A stretch of 64,000 bases of DNA from Amycolatopsis mongoliensis (GTDB taxonomy: Bacteria; Actinomycetota; Actinomycetes; Mycobacteriales; Pseudonocardiaceae). The DNA is taken from the NCBI RefSeq assembly GCF_030285665.1, contig NZ_CP127295.1:5394001-5458000 (forward strand), read 5' to 3'. Positions 1 to 15,590 of the stretch are shown here, one piece after another. The translations under genes and the position numbers were made by a program. The notes under the pieces are model-generated. The model did no database searches and was not told the origin of the DNA. It saw nothing but the letters and a program-made list of their open reading frames with translations. How positions within the stretch are numbered: position 1 is the stretch's first letter; each line of letters begins with the position of its first letter.

Positions 1-728
1 AGGACGACGCCGGTGACGCGGTCGCCGTCCGTCTTCAGATCGGCCAGCGCGGTGTTCAGCCGGACGTCGACGCCGGCCCTGGCCAGGCCCACCCGCAGCC
101 CGGCCGCAAGCGCTTGCCCCATGGCCAGCAGCCGCTGCCCGCGCAGCCGTCCGACCAGCCACTGGACGCCCAGCGAGAGCAGCCGGACGACGCCGCGCGG
201 GTGCCTCGCGAGGAGGCTCAGCCAGCGGTAGTCGGCCTGGGTGATGGGCACGCCGAGCGGGGGAGCGCTGTACGGCGGTTCGAGGTGGGCCAGCTCGGCG
301 CCGAGCAGCTTGCCGTCGAAGGCGACGGGCTCGACCGACCGGCCGCCGGACCGCCCGCCGGGGGCTTCGGGGTGGTAGTCGCTGTAGCCGCGGACCCAGC
401 GGAACTTCAGCGGCGTGTGGTCGCACACGAACTTCAGCACCTCGGGTCCGTGCGCGAGGAACGTGTCGCGCCGGACGGCCGGGACGACGTCGCCGACGAT
501 CGAGGCCAGGTACTCGCGCGCCCGCTCGGGCGGCTCGTCGATCCCGGCGGCGCGCAGTGCGTGGTTGCCCGGCAGCCAGACCCCGCCGCCGGAGCGGGCG
601 GTCGAACCGCCGAAGCAGGGGGCCTTTTCCAGGAGGACCACGCTCAGGCCGTGGTGGGCCGCGGCCAGCGCGGCGGTCATCCCGGCAGCACCGCTGCCGA
701 CCACGACGACGTCGAACTGCTCCCTCAT
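1..728 (-). CDS. kstD: 3-ketosteroid-delta1-dehydrogenase, C-terminus cut by window edge
   Basis: FAD-dependent dehydrogenase that would introduce the C1-C2 double bond into ring A of 3-ketosteroids, a step that leads to ring B opening. The ATG at 728 gives MREQFDVVVVGSGAAGM, a GxGxxG dinucleotide-binding fold, followed by GGSTARSGGGVWLPGN, characteristic of the KstD/fumarate-reductase flavoprotein family. About 242 residues are visible; the rest lies beyond base 1. It is divergent from a second flavoprotein, with two KstR-like sites in between, and hsaADCB follows on the other strand. This context makes a steroid role very likely. Which KstD paralogue it is cannot be settled from the fragment. 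Confidence 0.88.
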   Translation of the reverse strand, partial: MREQFDVVVVGSGAAGMTAALAAAHHGLSVVLLEKAPCFGGSTARSGGGVWLPGNHALRAAGIDEPPERAREYLASIVGDVVPAVRRDTFLAHGPEVLKFVCDHTPLKFRWVRGYSDYHPEAPGGRSGGRSVEPVAFDGKLLGAELAHLEPPYSAPPLGVPITQADYRWLSLLARHPRGVVRLLSLGVQWLVGRLRGQRLLAMGQALAAGLRVGLARAGVDVRLNTALADLKTDGDRVTGVV

Positions 729-739
729 GCCACCTCACT

Positions 740-753
740 TGTAACGTGTTCCA
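740..753. promoter_or_regulatory. KstR-type operator upstream of kstD
   Basis: TGTAACGTGTTCCA fits TnnAACnnGTTnnA, the known recognition sequence of the TetR-family steroid repressor KstR, exactly. It lies 12 bp upstream of the kstD start, where bound repressor would block transcription. The kstR gene itself is not in the window. Confidence 0.75.
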
Positions 754-797
754 CAAGACGAGTATCCAGTTGAGAGTCGCTTTCGGCCACCATAGAC

Positions 798-811
798 GAG
801 AACGTGTTTCA
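798..811. promoter_or_regulatory. KstR-type operator upstream of the FAD dehydrogenase
   Basis: GAGAACGTGTTTCA matches the KstR consensus except for its first base. It lies 17 bp before the ATG at 829 and shares the divergent promoter region with the site at 740-753, so the two flavoprotein genes are probably co-repressed. Confidence 0.7.
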
Positions 812-828
812 GTTCTAGGGTGACGACC

Positions 829-5918
<5,090 letters not shown>

Positions 5919-5976
5919 GTAACGGCCGCCCCCGCGCGGGCGACTTCCCGGGAGTCGTCGCTCGAGGAGGACCTCC

Positions 5977-7122
5977 GTGCAGCTGTGCGGTTTCCCGGCC
6001 GCCGAGGTCGAGTTCGACCGGGCGGGTGAGCTCGTCGGCGACCGGGGCGCGGCCGTGCGGGAGCTCGCGGCCGACCCGGCGGTCACCGACCTGATCGTGC
6101 TGACCCACGGCGGGAACGACGGCCACCTGGTCGCGCGGCTGCTCTACTCGGCGCTCGCCGGGTCGATGCGCGCGGTCGCGGGCGGCCTGCCCGGCCGCCG
6201 GATCGCGTTCGCCTGCGTGCTGTGGCCGTCGCGGAAGCTCGCCGGGCTGGAACCGGGCGCCGGCCTGGCCGAGCGCCTCGACCAGCTGCGCGACCTCGTG
6301 CCCGGCCAGCGGCTCACGATCGACGCCGCGGCCGACCTGGTGCCGGCGCTGACCGTCCGCGCGACCGCGCGCACGGCGTTCGCCGCCGCGCTGCTCTCGG
6401 TGGCCACCCGCGGTGCGGACGACCGCGAAGACGCTTCGACGCAGCTGTTCACCCTCCCCGGCGGGACGGTCATGGACCGCCTCGGGACGACCGGTTTCGC
6501 CGACGCGGCGGCGCACCTGCTCGACTTCCTCGCGTACTACGAGATCAAGGCCCGCGCGGATGAGGTGGGCGTGCGCGGCCTCGCGCCGCTGCTGGCCACG
6601 GTCGGCGGGCCGAAGCTCCACCTCGTCGGCCACAGCTTCGGCGGCCGGCTGGTGACGGCGGCCGCGAACACCCGCCCGGCCGGGTCGCTGGCGACGCTGA
6701 CCCTGCTGCAGGCGGCCTTCTCGCACCACGGCTTCGCCGCGGACTGGGACGACGGCCAGGCGGGGCCGCGGCCCGGCGCGTTCCGCCGGGTCCTGGACGA
6801 GCGGGTGGTGACCGGGCCGATCCTCGTCACGCACACCGCCAACGACCTCGCGGTCGGCGTCGCCTACGCCATCGCGTCCCGGATCGCCGGCCGGACGGCG
6901 TCCGCGGGCGACGCGTCGAGCGCCTACGGCGCCATCGGCCGCAACGGCGCGCAGCGGACCGCCGAGGCCGTCCCCGCGGAGCTGCTGCCGGTGGGCGGCA
7001 GCTACCGCTGGCGGCCGGGTGTCCCGCACAACCTCCTCGCCGACCGGTTCGTGCGAAGCCACACCGACGTCTGCGGCCCGCAGATCGCTCACGCACTGTG
7101 GTCGGCGATCGCGGCGAGTTAG
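5977..7122 (+). CDS. alpha/beta hydrolase-fold protein of unknown substrate
   Basis: A 381-residue cytoplasmic protein with no evident signal peptide. LHLVGHSFGGRLV around residue 217 is a GxSxG nucleophile elbow and DLIVLTHGGNDG could hold the oxyanion loop, so a serine hydrolase fold is likely. AGGAGG lies 6 nt before the GTG start, supporting it. It sits 58 nt after hsaB on the same strand and might be read with the steroid operon, but nothing in the sequence ties it to steroids. The substrate is unknown. Confidence 0.6.
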   Translation: MQLCGFPAAEVEFDRAGELVGDRGAAVRELAADPAVTDLIVLTHGGNDGHLVARLLYSALAGSMRAVAGGLPGRRIAFACVLWPSRKLAGLEPGAGLAERLDQLRDLVPGQRLTIDAAADLVPALTVRATARTAFAAALLSVATRGADDREDASTQLFTLPGGTVMDRLGTTGFADAAAHLLDFLAYYEIKARADEVGVRGLAPLLATVGGPKLHLVGHSFGGRLVTAAANTRPAGSLATLTLLQAAFSHHGFAADWDDGQAGPRPGAFRRVLDERVVTGPILVTHTANDLAVGVAYAIASRIAGRTASAGDASSAYGAIGRNGAQRTAEAVPAELLPVGGSYRWRPGVPHNLLADRFVRSHTDVCGPQIAHALWSAIAAS

Positions 7123-7243
7123 CGCGACCGGGTGGTTGTGCACGGGTTCACAGGTGGGCCGCATCCCATTTGCGAGAGAAAGTCGAGCCCCTGCGCGCAC
7201 ACTGTTACCGAGATGACGTTTACCTGGGAGGAGTGAGTCGCGC

Positions 7244-7843
7244 ATGCGTGGGCCCAGCGGACGGATCGCCCGGTTCCGGCGCCGGTTGCACCCCGGCCGC
7301 AATCCGCTGACCAGGTTCGGCGACCGCGTCGAGGCCGCCCTGCTGGTGCTGGTCTTCGCCGGTGCACTCCTCGCGCTGCCGTTCGCGGCCGCGTTCGGCT
7401 CCGAAACCTACGCCTCGCAGACCGCCCGGGCCGAGCAGGAACGCACGACCCGCCACCCGGCGACGGCGGTTTCCCTGGTGGCGGCGCCCAGCCAGTCCTA
7501 CAGCACCGACGGCGCCGGCGCCCCGGCCGACCAGTCGACGGTCCAGGCCGCCTGGTTCGACGCGCGCGGCGCCCGCCACACCGGCGACGTCCTCGCCGAC
7601 GCGGGCAGCCCGGCGGGCACGCACGTGCCGGTCTGGCTGGACCAGCGCGGCGAACTGACGAACGAGCCGCTTTCGCCGTCCACCTCGGTGGCCGACGGCA
7701 TCTTCGCGGCGATCCTGCTGTGGGTCGCGATCACGGGCGCGCTGGCGGCCGTGTACGGCGCGGGCCGCTTCGTGGTGAGCCGTCTCCACTCGGCGGCGTG
7801 GGACCGCGCCTGGGCCGAAGCCCGCCACGACAGCCGGTTCTGA
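7244..7843 (+). CDS. Rv1733c-family two-helix membrane protein
   Basis: A 199-residue protein with a basic N-terminus ending NPLTRFGDRVEA, a first membrane helix (about residues 28-47), an extracytoplasmic middle domain containing TRHPATAVSLV, and a second helix (about 158-178) before a short basic cytoplasmic tail. This is the arrangement of the M. tuberculosis Rv1733c family, whose biochemical role is unknown. GGGAGG precedes the ATG by about 12 nt. The next gene on the opposite strand abuts its stop with no gap. No DosR-like site was recognised upstream. Confidence 0.72.
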   Translation: MRGPSGRIARFRRRLHPGRNPLTRFGDRVEAALLVLVFAGALLALPFAAAFGSETYASQTARAEQERTTRHPATAVSLVAAPSQSYSTDGAGAPADQSTVQAAWFDARGARHTGDVLADAGSPAGTHVPVWLDQRGELTNEPLSPSTSVADGIFAAILLWVAITGALAAVYGAGRFVVSRLHSAAWDRAWAEARHDSRF

Positions 7844-8098
7844 TCACTTCCAGCGGAAGTGCACGAAGACCCGCCCGAAGTTGTCCTTGTCCTTCTCGAC
7901 CCGGTGGTAGAGCGCCTTGACGTCCTTGCGCTCGAGGAACCGCAGGACGTGCTTCTTCAGCTGACCCGATCCCTTGCCGGGGATGATCTCGACGAGCGGT
8001 GCCTTCTTGGCGACGGCCTCGTCGATGATCCCCCTGAGCGCCCGGTCGATCTCCCCGCCGCGGTTGTGGATGTCGTGCAGGTCCAGTTTCAGCTTCAC
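7844..8098 (-). CDS. Smr-domain protein
   Basis: An 84-residue stand-alone Smr (small MutS-related) domain: LDLHDIHNRG at the start, VEIIPGKGSGQLKKHVLRFL in the middle (the HGxG-type nuclease or nucleic-acid-binding loop appears as PGKGSG), and FGRVFVHFRW at the end. Proteins of this type bind or cleave branched DNA or RNA. The GTG start overlaps the stop of the upstream gene (GTGA), so three genes (MBL - unknown - Smr) form a coupled operon. Confidence 0.8.
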   Translation of the reverse strand: MKLKLDLHDIHNRGGEIDRALRGIIDEAVAKKAPLVEIIPGKGSGQLKKHVLRFLERKDVKALYHRVEKDKDNFGRVFVHFRWK

Positions 8099-8532
8099 AC
8101 GCGCTCCCGTGCTCGGAGGGCCGCGGCTCGCACGCGGCGGGGCCGGCCCCGTTCGGCCAGCACCGCCAGTGCGGCCGGCACGGCGGGTTCGGCGCACGCC
8201 CGCCGTTGCAGCCAGTCGGAAGCGCTCGTCAGGTCCGCTTCCCGCCAATCCTCGTCGCGGGTGAGCGCACGCAGCAAGACCCATTCCCGCAGCCGCCGGG
8301 CCGGGAACCGCCGGCCGCCGACCAGCTCGCCCATCCGGGCGGCCCACGCCGGGAAACCGCGGTCGCCCTGCAGGGCTGCCGCCCGCAGGTCGAGGTGCCG
8401 CACGACCGCCGCCTCGGCCATCACCTGGTCCGGGTCGGTCGGCACCGCGCGGACCAGCTCCGGCTCGTCGGCCTCGGCGACGTTGGCGAACTCGAGCAGG
8501 TAGCGCGCGTACCGCTCGTGTTCGTCGATCAC
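8095..8532 (-). CDS. conserved-looking protein of unknown function
   Basis: I do not recognise this 145-residue product. It is cytoplasmic and rich in Ala, Arg, Glu and Leu, with helical spacing throughout (LVRAVPTDPDQVMAEAAVVR, LREWVLLRALTRDEDWREAD) and no cysteine pairs or membrane segment. It overlaps its neighbours on both sides as GTGA, between a metallo-beta-lactamase-fold enzyme and an Smr protein. It is therefore very likely translated and may act with one of them. Confidence 0.55.
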   Translation of the reverse strand: MIDEHERYARYLLEFANVAEADEPELVRAVPTDPDQVMAEAAVVRHLDLRAAALQGDRGFPAWAARMGELVGGRRFPARRLREWVLLRALTRDEDWREADLTSASDWLQRRACAEPAVPAALAVLAERGRPRRVRAAALRARERV

Positions 8533-9590
8533 AGCGCCTGCCACCAGCCGTCCACCGCCGGGGGAGCGGCGACGTCGATGCGCTCGCCCGGGCGCGGGAT
8601 CGCCAGGGCCAGGTCCGCTGCCTTGGCTTCGCGCCAGACGCGGTCCGCCGGCTCGCCCCACGGGTGCATCGCCAGCTGGAAGGTCGCCCAGTGGACCGGG
8701 ATCAGCAGGTTCGCCCGGACGTCGATGCCCGCCGCGACGCCTTCCTCCGGCGTCATGTGGATGTCCGGCCAGTGCGGGGCGTACGCGCCGATCTGGATCA
8801 GGGCCGCGTCGAACGGGCCGTGCTCGTCGCCGATCGAAGCGAACCCGTCGAAATACCCCGTGTCGCCGCTGTAGAACACCCGGTGCGCGGGCCCCAGCAG
8901 CGCCCACGACGTCCAGAGCGTGTCGTCGTTGGTGATGCCGCGGCCGGAGAAGTGCTGGGCCGGCGTCGCGACGAAGCGGACGCCCGCCACCGTCGCTTCT
9001 TCGTGCCAGTCGAGCTCGATGATCCGCGCCGCCGGGACGCGCCAGCGCTCCAGGTGCGCGCCCACCCCGAGCGGCACCAGGAAGGGCGCGTCGGACGACG
9101 CGACCAGCGCGCGGACCGTCGCCAGGTCGAGGTGGTCGTAGTGGTCGTGCGAGATCACCACCGCGTCGACCCGGCCGAGCCCGGACAGCGCCACGGGCGG
9201 CTCGTGCAGCCGGCGCGGGCCCGCGAACGCGGCGGGCGACACCCGGTCGCTCCAGACGGGGTCCAGCAGCACCCGGGCACCGTCCAGCTCGACCAGCGCC
9301 GACGCGTGGCCGTACCACGTCACGTGGAGCCCTTCGGCCGAGAGCACCGGCGCCGACGCCACCAGCGGCACCGGCCCGCCCGGCTTGCGCAGCTCGCGGT
9401 CGTCGCCGAAGAACATCTCGCGGAAGATCGTCCGCATCGACGACGCGGTCATCGGGTGCCGCGGCGCGGCGTTGCGGAACACCTTGCCGTCGAACTGCGG
9501 CGAGGAGCGGACCCGCTCGGCCCGTGCCCCGGCGGACTTCGCGCCGAACGCCGCCGGCAGGTCGCGCAGGGCCGCGATCGTCTTCCTCAT
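8529..9590 (-). CDS. metallo-beta-lactamase-fold hydrolase (UlaG/NAPE-PLD-like)
   Basis: A 353-residue MBL-fold enzyme. The zinc motif is visible as VISHDHYDHLD (HxHxDH). Further ligands are expected at TPAQHFSGR, FYSGDTGYF and the C-terminal PVHWATF. WYGHASALVELDGARVLLDP before it is typical of UlaG and N-acyl-phosphatidylethanolamine phospholipase D relatives. A phosphodiesterase or lactonase activity is plausible; the substrate is unknown. It heads the coupled three-gene operon and lies 10 nt from the desaturase stop. Confidence 0.8.
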   Translation of the reverse strand: MRKTIAALRDLPAAFGAKSAGARAERVRSSPQFDGKVFRNAAPRHPMTASSMRTIFREMFFGDDRELRKPGGPVPLVASAPVLSAEGLHVTWYGHASALVELDGARVLLDPVWSDRVSPAAFAGPRRLHEPPVALSGLGRVDAVVISHDHYDHLDLATVRALVASSDAPFLVPLGVGAHLERWRVPAARIIELDWHEEATVAGVRFVATPAQHFSGRGITNDDTLWTSWALLGPAHRVFYSGDTGYFDGFASIGDEHGPFDAALIQIGAYAPHWPDIHMTPEEGVAAGIDVRANLLIPVHWATFQLAMHPWGEPADRVWREAKAADLALAIPRPGERIDVAAPPAVDGWWQAL

Positions 9591-9600
9591 GCTCCCGAGT

Positions 9601-10623
9601 CTACGAACGGTTCCTGAGAGGTGCCCCAGCTTCGTGCAGGTGGGTGAGCGCCTGCCGGTACGACTCGACCAGGCTCGTCTCCAGGTACGGGATGCCCAGC
9701 TCGGCGCAGTAGCCCTGGACGATCGGCTGCGCCCGCCGCAGGTGCGGCGACGGCATGCTCGGGAACAGGTGGTGCTCGATCTGGTAGTTGAGGCCGCCGA
9801 GGGCGACGTCGGTCACGACGCCCCCGCGGACGTTGCGGGAGGTCAGCACCTGCTTGCGGAGGAAGTCGAGCTCGGGCCGCCCGGTCAGGGTCGGCATCCC
9901 CTTGTGGTTGGGCGCGAAGATCGATCCCATGTAGATGCCCCAGAGCGCTTGGTGCACCACGAAGAACAGCAGCGCCATGCCGGGGGAGAGCACGGTGACC
10001 AGCGCGCCGAGGTAGACGACGACGTGCGTGGCCAGCAGCGCGGCTTCCACCCCGCGGCGGCGCAGGCCCGGCTTGGACACGGCGCGGATCCCCGACCAGT
10101 GCAGGTTGAGCCCTTCGAGCGTCAGCAGCGGGAAGAACAGGAAGGCCTGGTACCGCCCGATGAACTTCGCGACCCCGCTCGCGGCACGGGCCTGGTCCTT
10201 CGACCACACGAGGATGTCCGGGTCGACGTCGGGATCGAGCTCCTCGTGGTTCGGGTTGGCGTGGTGGCGGGTGTGCTTGTCCATCCACCAGCCGTAGCTC
10301 ATCCCGATGCCGAGGTTGCCGACGAGCATCCCGGCGATCTCGGTGGGGCGCCGCCGCCGGAAGACCTGCTTGTGCGCGAGGTCGTGGGAAAGCAGTGCGA
10401 TCTGCGCGAACATGACGGCCTGGAACGCGGCGACGGCCAGCTGCCACCACGAGTTCCCGAGCAGCGCGAAGGCGACCCACCCGGCGGCGAACAACCCGCC
10501 CACGACGGCGAACCGGGCGGTGTAGTAGCCGGGGCGGCGCGTCATCAGGCCGGCGGCGGAGATGCGGTGGCTCAGCCGGGCGAAGTCGCTGCCGGTGCTG
10601 ACGGGGTTCTCGGTGGTGGTCAC
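9601..10623 (-). CDS. membrane fatty-acid / acyl-lipid desaturase
   Basis: A 340-residue integral membrane di-iron desaturase. All three histidine boxes are present: HDLAH, HTRHH and QIEHHLF, the last being the QxxHH form of acyl-lipid or acyl-CoA desaturases of the DesA3 type. Hydrophobic pairs flank the boxes. It would introduce a cis double bond into membrane acyl chains using O2 and an electron donor. The GTG start lies 110 nt past a strong terminator hairpin, so it probably has its own promoter. Confidence 0.85.
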   Translation of the reverse strand: MTTTENPVSTGSDFARLSHRISAAGLMTRRPGYYTARFAVVGGLFAAGWVAFALLGNSWWQLAVAAFQAVMFAQIALLSHDLAHKQVFRRRRPTEIAGMLVGNLGIGMSYGWWMDKHTRHHANPNHEELDPDVDPDILVWSKDQARAASGVAKFIGRYQAFLFFPLLTLEGLNLHWSGIRAVSKPGLRRRGVEAALLATHVVVYLGALVTVLSPGMALLFFVVHQALWGIYMGSIFAPNHKGMPTLTGRPELDFLRKQVLTSRNVRGGVVTDVALGGLNYQIEHHLFPSMPSPHLRRAQPIVQGYCAELGIPYLETSLVESYRQALTHLHEAGAPLRNRS

Positions 10624-10733
10624 GCACCCGAGTCTTCGCGGTAGGGGCCCCCGCCGTGAACCCGGAGCGCCCCCGGCACATTCCGGGGGCCCGCCCTACC
10701 GCCGACTCTGGTATACGCGGATCTGCCGCGGCT

Positions 10734-10781
10734 GGTCGTGAGTGTTCAGGGCGGTTCTAACCGCCCTGAACACTCACGACC
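10734..10781. terminator. perfect 23-bp inverted repeat, terminator-like
   Basis: Arms 10734-10756 and 10759-10781 are exact reverse complements, starting GGTCGTGAGTGTTC, with only CT between them. It begins one base after the stop of the UvrA-like gene and would end that minus-strand transcript. The perfection and the near-absent loop are unusual; see findings. Confidence 0.75.
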
Positions 10782-10782
10782 C

Positions 10783-13158
<2,376 letters not shown>

Positions 13159-13219
13159 CGGGGTTCTCCAGGACGATCGGGTCGGCGGTGGGTGCGGACG
13201 GGGACTGGCTCGACGGCGA

Positions 13220-13471
13220 TCACGCTACGGCGGGCTCGGGGCCCCGCGCTTCTCGATTCCTGACCGCCGTGGCCAGCCGCTGGTACCCGTGCGGCGAGCA
13301 GCCGTAGGCGAGCTGGAACCGGCGGGACAGGTGCTCGGCCGTCATCCCGGCGTCACGGGCGAGCACTTCGAGGTCGACGATCCCTTCGCGGCCGATGCGG
13401 TCGCGGACGCGGCGCAGCAGCGCCAGCTCGCGGAAGTGCTCGCGCGCGGCGGTCGTCAGGCTGAGGCACAT
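13220..13471 (-). CDS. truncated AraC-type regulator (single HTH)
   Basis: An 83-residue product starting MCLSLTTAAREHFREL. Its first ~55 residues (LALLRRVRDRI...HLSRRF..AYGCSPHGY) parallel those of the full AraC-type protein at 15121-15561. Where that protein goes on to a second helix-turn-helix, this one jumps to a shared C-terminal tail RNREAR. It therefore looks like an in-frame internal deletion of about 55-60 residues. The reading frame is intact and overlaps the MFS stop by 16 bp, so it may still be expressed. DNA binding with one HTH is doubtful. Confidence 0.6.
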   Translation of the reverse strand: MCLSLTTAAREHFRELALLRRVRDRIGREGIVDLEVLARDAGMTAEHLSRRFQLAYGCSPHGYQRLATAVRNREARGPEPAVA

Positions 13472-14667
13472 GGTCGATCCCCTTCCGTTGTGCGCCCGAG
13501 CACCGCCCGGGCCGCGATCGGGAGCAGCAGCAGCGTCAGCACCCCGGAGAGCACGAGCCCGCCGGTGGTGCCGGCCAGCTCGATCAGCGGTCCGCCGAGG
13601 GCCAGGCCCAGCGGGGCGGCCACCGTCGAGCCGGTCGTCCACAGCGTGACGACCTGCTGCTGTTCCCCGGGGGCGAGCCCCGACTGCAGGAAGCTGTACG
13701 CGACCGGCGTGAAGGGCGCGTACACGAGGCCGCCCAGGCCGAAGACGACCAGCGCGGCGGTCAGGTTCCCGGCGCAGGCGAGCGCGATCGGGCACAGCGC
13801 CCACAGGCCGATGATCGCGACCAGCATCGGGCGCTGGGGCAGGTTCCGCAGCTGGTTGACGAGCGCGGCGCCGAGGAATGCGCCGACCCCGAGGGCGCCC
13901 CACAGCAGGCCCAGGCCGGACGCGTCCGCGTGCAGCGTCCCGCTCACGTACAGCGGGAGCGCCACTTCGATGGGCATGTAGAGGAAGTTGAAGAAGAACT
14001 CGACGACGAGCAGCCGTGCGGCCACCGGGCGGCGGCGCAGGATCCGCCAGCCCGAGGTCTTCGGCTCGCGCAGCGCGTCCCGGTCTTCGGTGGCCCGCGG
14101 CACGACGAGGAGGGTGGCCGCCAGCAGGATCAGCGCCCCGGAGGCGTCGAAGAAGAGCGCGTAGCCCGCGCCGGCCGTCGCCACGACCAGCCCGCCCAGC
14201 ACCGGCCCGGCGATGTAGAGCGCGAAGGTGGTGTTCAGCCCGAGCAGGCCGTTGACGGAGAACCGGCCGGCCTCGCCCGCGGCCGACGTCGCCAGTACCC
14301 GGCGGCTGCTCGCGCCGGCCAGCCGGAAGGTGGCGCCGAAGAAGAGGCCCGCGATCAGCACCGGCAGGGTGAGCCGCCCGGTGACCGACAGGACGCCGAG
14401 GGCGGCGAAGGTCAGCGACCGCAGGACGCAGTCGGCGACCAGGAGGGTGCGCGGCGGGACCCGCACCCGGCCCAGGCCGATGGCCAGCGCGAGCACGGTC
14501 GACAGGACGAACGGCGCGGCCTCCACCAGCCCGATCGCGATCGCCTTCGGGACGCCCCCGTGCAGGGACAGCGTCTGCACGGGCATGGCGACGATGATCA
14601 TGCCGGTGCCGACGTTGGCCAGGAGGTCGCCGAGCAGGAGACCGGCCACCTGCCGGTCGCGCAGCAC
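13456..14667 (-). CDS. MFS transporter (efflux type)
   Basis: A 403-residue major-facilitator protein with about 12 hydrophobic segments, for example LLLGDLLANVGTGMIIVAMP and LGLLWGALGVGAFLGAALV. A cytoplasmic loop between the two halves contains REPKTSGWRILRRRP. GTG at 14667 is used. An in-frame CTG at 14703 that overlaps the VOC stop could add 12 residues and would couple it to the VOC gene. Substrate unknown. It is read with the short AraC-like gene. Confidence 0.8.
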   Translation of the reverse strand: MLRDRQVAGLLLGDLLANVGTGMIIVAMPVQTLSLHGGVPKAIAIGLVEAAPFVLSTVLALAIGLGRVRVPPRTLLVADCVLRSLTFAALGVLSVTGRLTLPVLIAGLFFGATFRLAGASSRRVLATSAAGEAGRFSVNGLLGLNTTFALYIAGPVLGGLVVATAGAGYALFFDASGALILLAATLLVVPRATEDRDALREPKTSGWRILRRRPVAARLLVVEFFFNFLYMPIEVALPLYVSGTLHADASGLGLLWGALGVGAFLGAALVNQLRNLPQRPMLVAIIGLWALCPIALACAGNLTAALVVFGLGGLVYAPFTPVAYSFLQSGLAPGEQQQVVTLWTTGSTVAAPLGLALGGPLIELAGTTGGLVLSGVLTLLLLPIAARAVLGRTTEGDRPCASA

Positions 14668-14699
14668 CTGGCGGTAGCTGCGGACGGCCGCGACCTCGG

Positions 14700-15110
14700 T
14701 CAGCGGAGCTCCTGGATGCGCAGGAGGTTGCCGGCGGGGTCGCGGAAGGAGCAGTCGCGGATGCCGTAGGGCTGGTCGACCGGCTCCTGGACGACTTCGG
14801 CGTTGCCCGCTTCGAGCTTCGCGAAGAGGGCGTCGAGGTCCTTGGTGGCGAGGTTGACGGAGGCATAGGTGCCCTTGGCCATCATCTCGGCGATCATCCG
14901 GCGCTCGTCGTCGGTCAGGCCCGGCGTCGCGGCCACCGGCGCCAGCACGATCGCCGTGTCGGGCTGGTTCGGCGGCCCGACGGTGATCCAGCTCATCTCG
15001 CCGTACTTGACGTTCATCCGGACCTCGAAACCGAGCAGGTCGCGGTAGAACGCGAGCGAGGCCTCCGGGTCGGTGTGCGGGAGGAAGCTCGAGTGAATGG
15101 TGACGTCCAT
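14700..15110 (-). CDS. VOC-family (glyoxalase/bleomycin-resistance fold) protein
   Basis: A 136-residue vicinal-oxygen-chelate protein: MDVTIHSSFLPHTDPEASLA at the start, FYRDLLGFEV, then YGIRDCSFRDPAGNLLRIQEL at the end, the usual beta-alpha-beta-beta-beta pairs. The ATG at 15110 is preferred to the GTG at 15119 because AGGG lies 7 nt before it and relatives begin at this Met. Only 10 bp separate it from the AraC gene upstream; AraC + VOC is a common pair, and the regulator may sense or control the VOC substrate. Confidence 0.8.
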   Translation of the reverse strand: MDVTIHSSFLPHTDPEASLAFYRDLLGFEVRMNVKYGEMSWITVGPPNQPDTAIVLAPVAATPGLTDDERRMIAEMMAKGTYASVNLATKDLDALFAKLEAGNAEVVQEPVDQPYGIRDCSFRDPAGNLLRIQELR

Positions 15111-15120
15111 GCCGGTCACC

Positions 15121-15561
15121 CTAGGTGGCCGCCGAGGGCCGCGCTTCTCGATTCCTGATCGGTCTGGTGACCTGTTTGGCCACGCACGGCGGCATCCCGA
15201 CGGTGGCCTCGGCCTGCTCCTCGCGGTAGACGCTCGGCGGCACGCCGACCAGCTCGGCGAACCGGGTGCTGAAGGTGCCCAGCGACGAGAAGCCGACGGT
15301 GAAGCAGACCTCGGTGACGCTCAGCTCGCCCTTGCGCAGCAGCGCCATCGCGCGCTCGATCCGCCGCGTCATGAGGTACGAATACGGTGACTCTCCGTAG
15401 GCCTTGCGGAACTGCCGGCTGAGGTGCCCGCCCGACATGTTGACGCCGCGCGCGAGCGCTTCGACGTCGAGCGGCTGGGCGTACTCCCGGTCGATCCGGT
15501 CCCGGACCCGGCGCAGCAGCGCGAGGTCGCGCAGGTACTGAGCCGTGGCGGTGCTGGTCAC
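15121..15561 (-). CDS. AraC-family transcriptional regulator
   Basis: A 146-residue AraC-type DNA-binding protein with both helix-turn-helix units: DVEALARGVNMSGGHLSRQF and SVTEVCFTVGFSSLGTFSTR, the latter with the family signature around the second HTH. It lacks a large sensor domain, leaving only a short tail ending IRNREARPSAAT. The GTG start at 15561 is followed upstream by competing inverted repeats (15591-15683), which lie where its leader or promoter must be. Likely controls the VOC and MFS genes downstream. Confidence 0.82.
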   Translation of the reverse strand: MTSTATAQYLRDLALLRRVRDRIDREYAQPLDVEALARGVNMSGGHLSRQFRKAYGESPYSYLMTRRIERAMALLRKGELSVTEVCFTVGFSSLGTFSTRFAELVGVPPSVYREEQAEATVGMPPCVAKQVTRPIRNREARPSAAT

Positions 15562-15590
15562 GCTTGAATCGTGCCACAGGGGACGCCCCG

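Noticed and set aside
7145..7150. TGAACC on the minus strand near 7145 as a fourth SigL-type promoter
   Set aside because: The position 16 nt further reads GTCGCG and no minus-strand gene follows.
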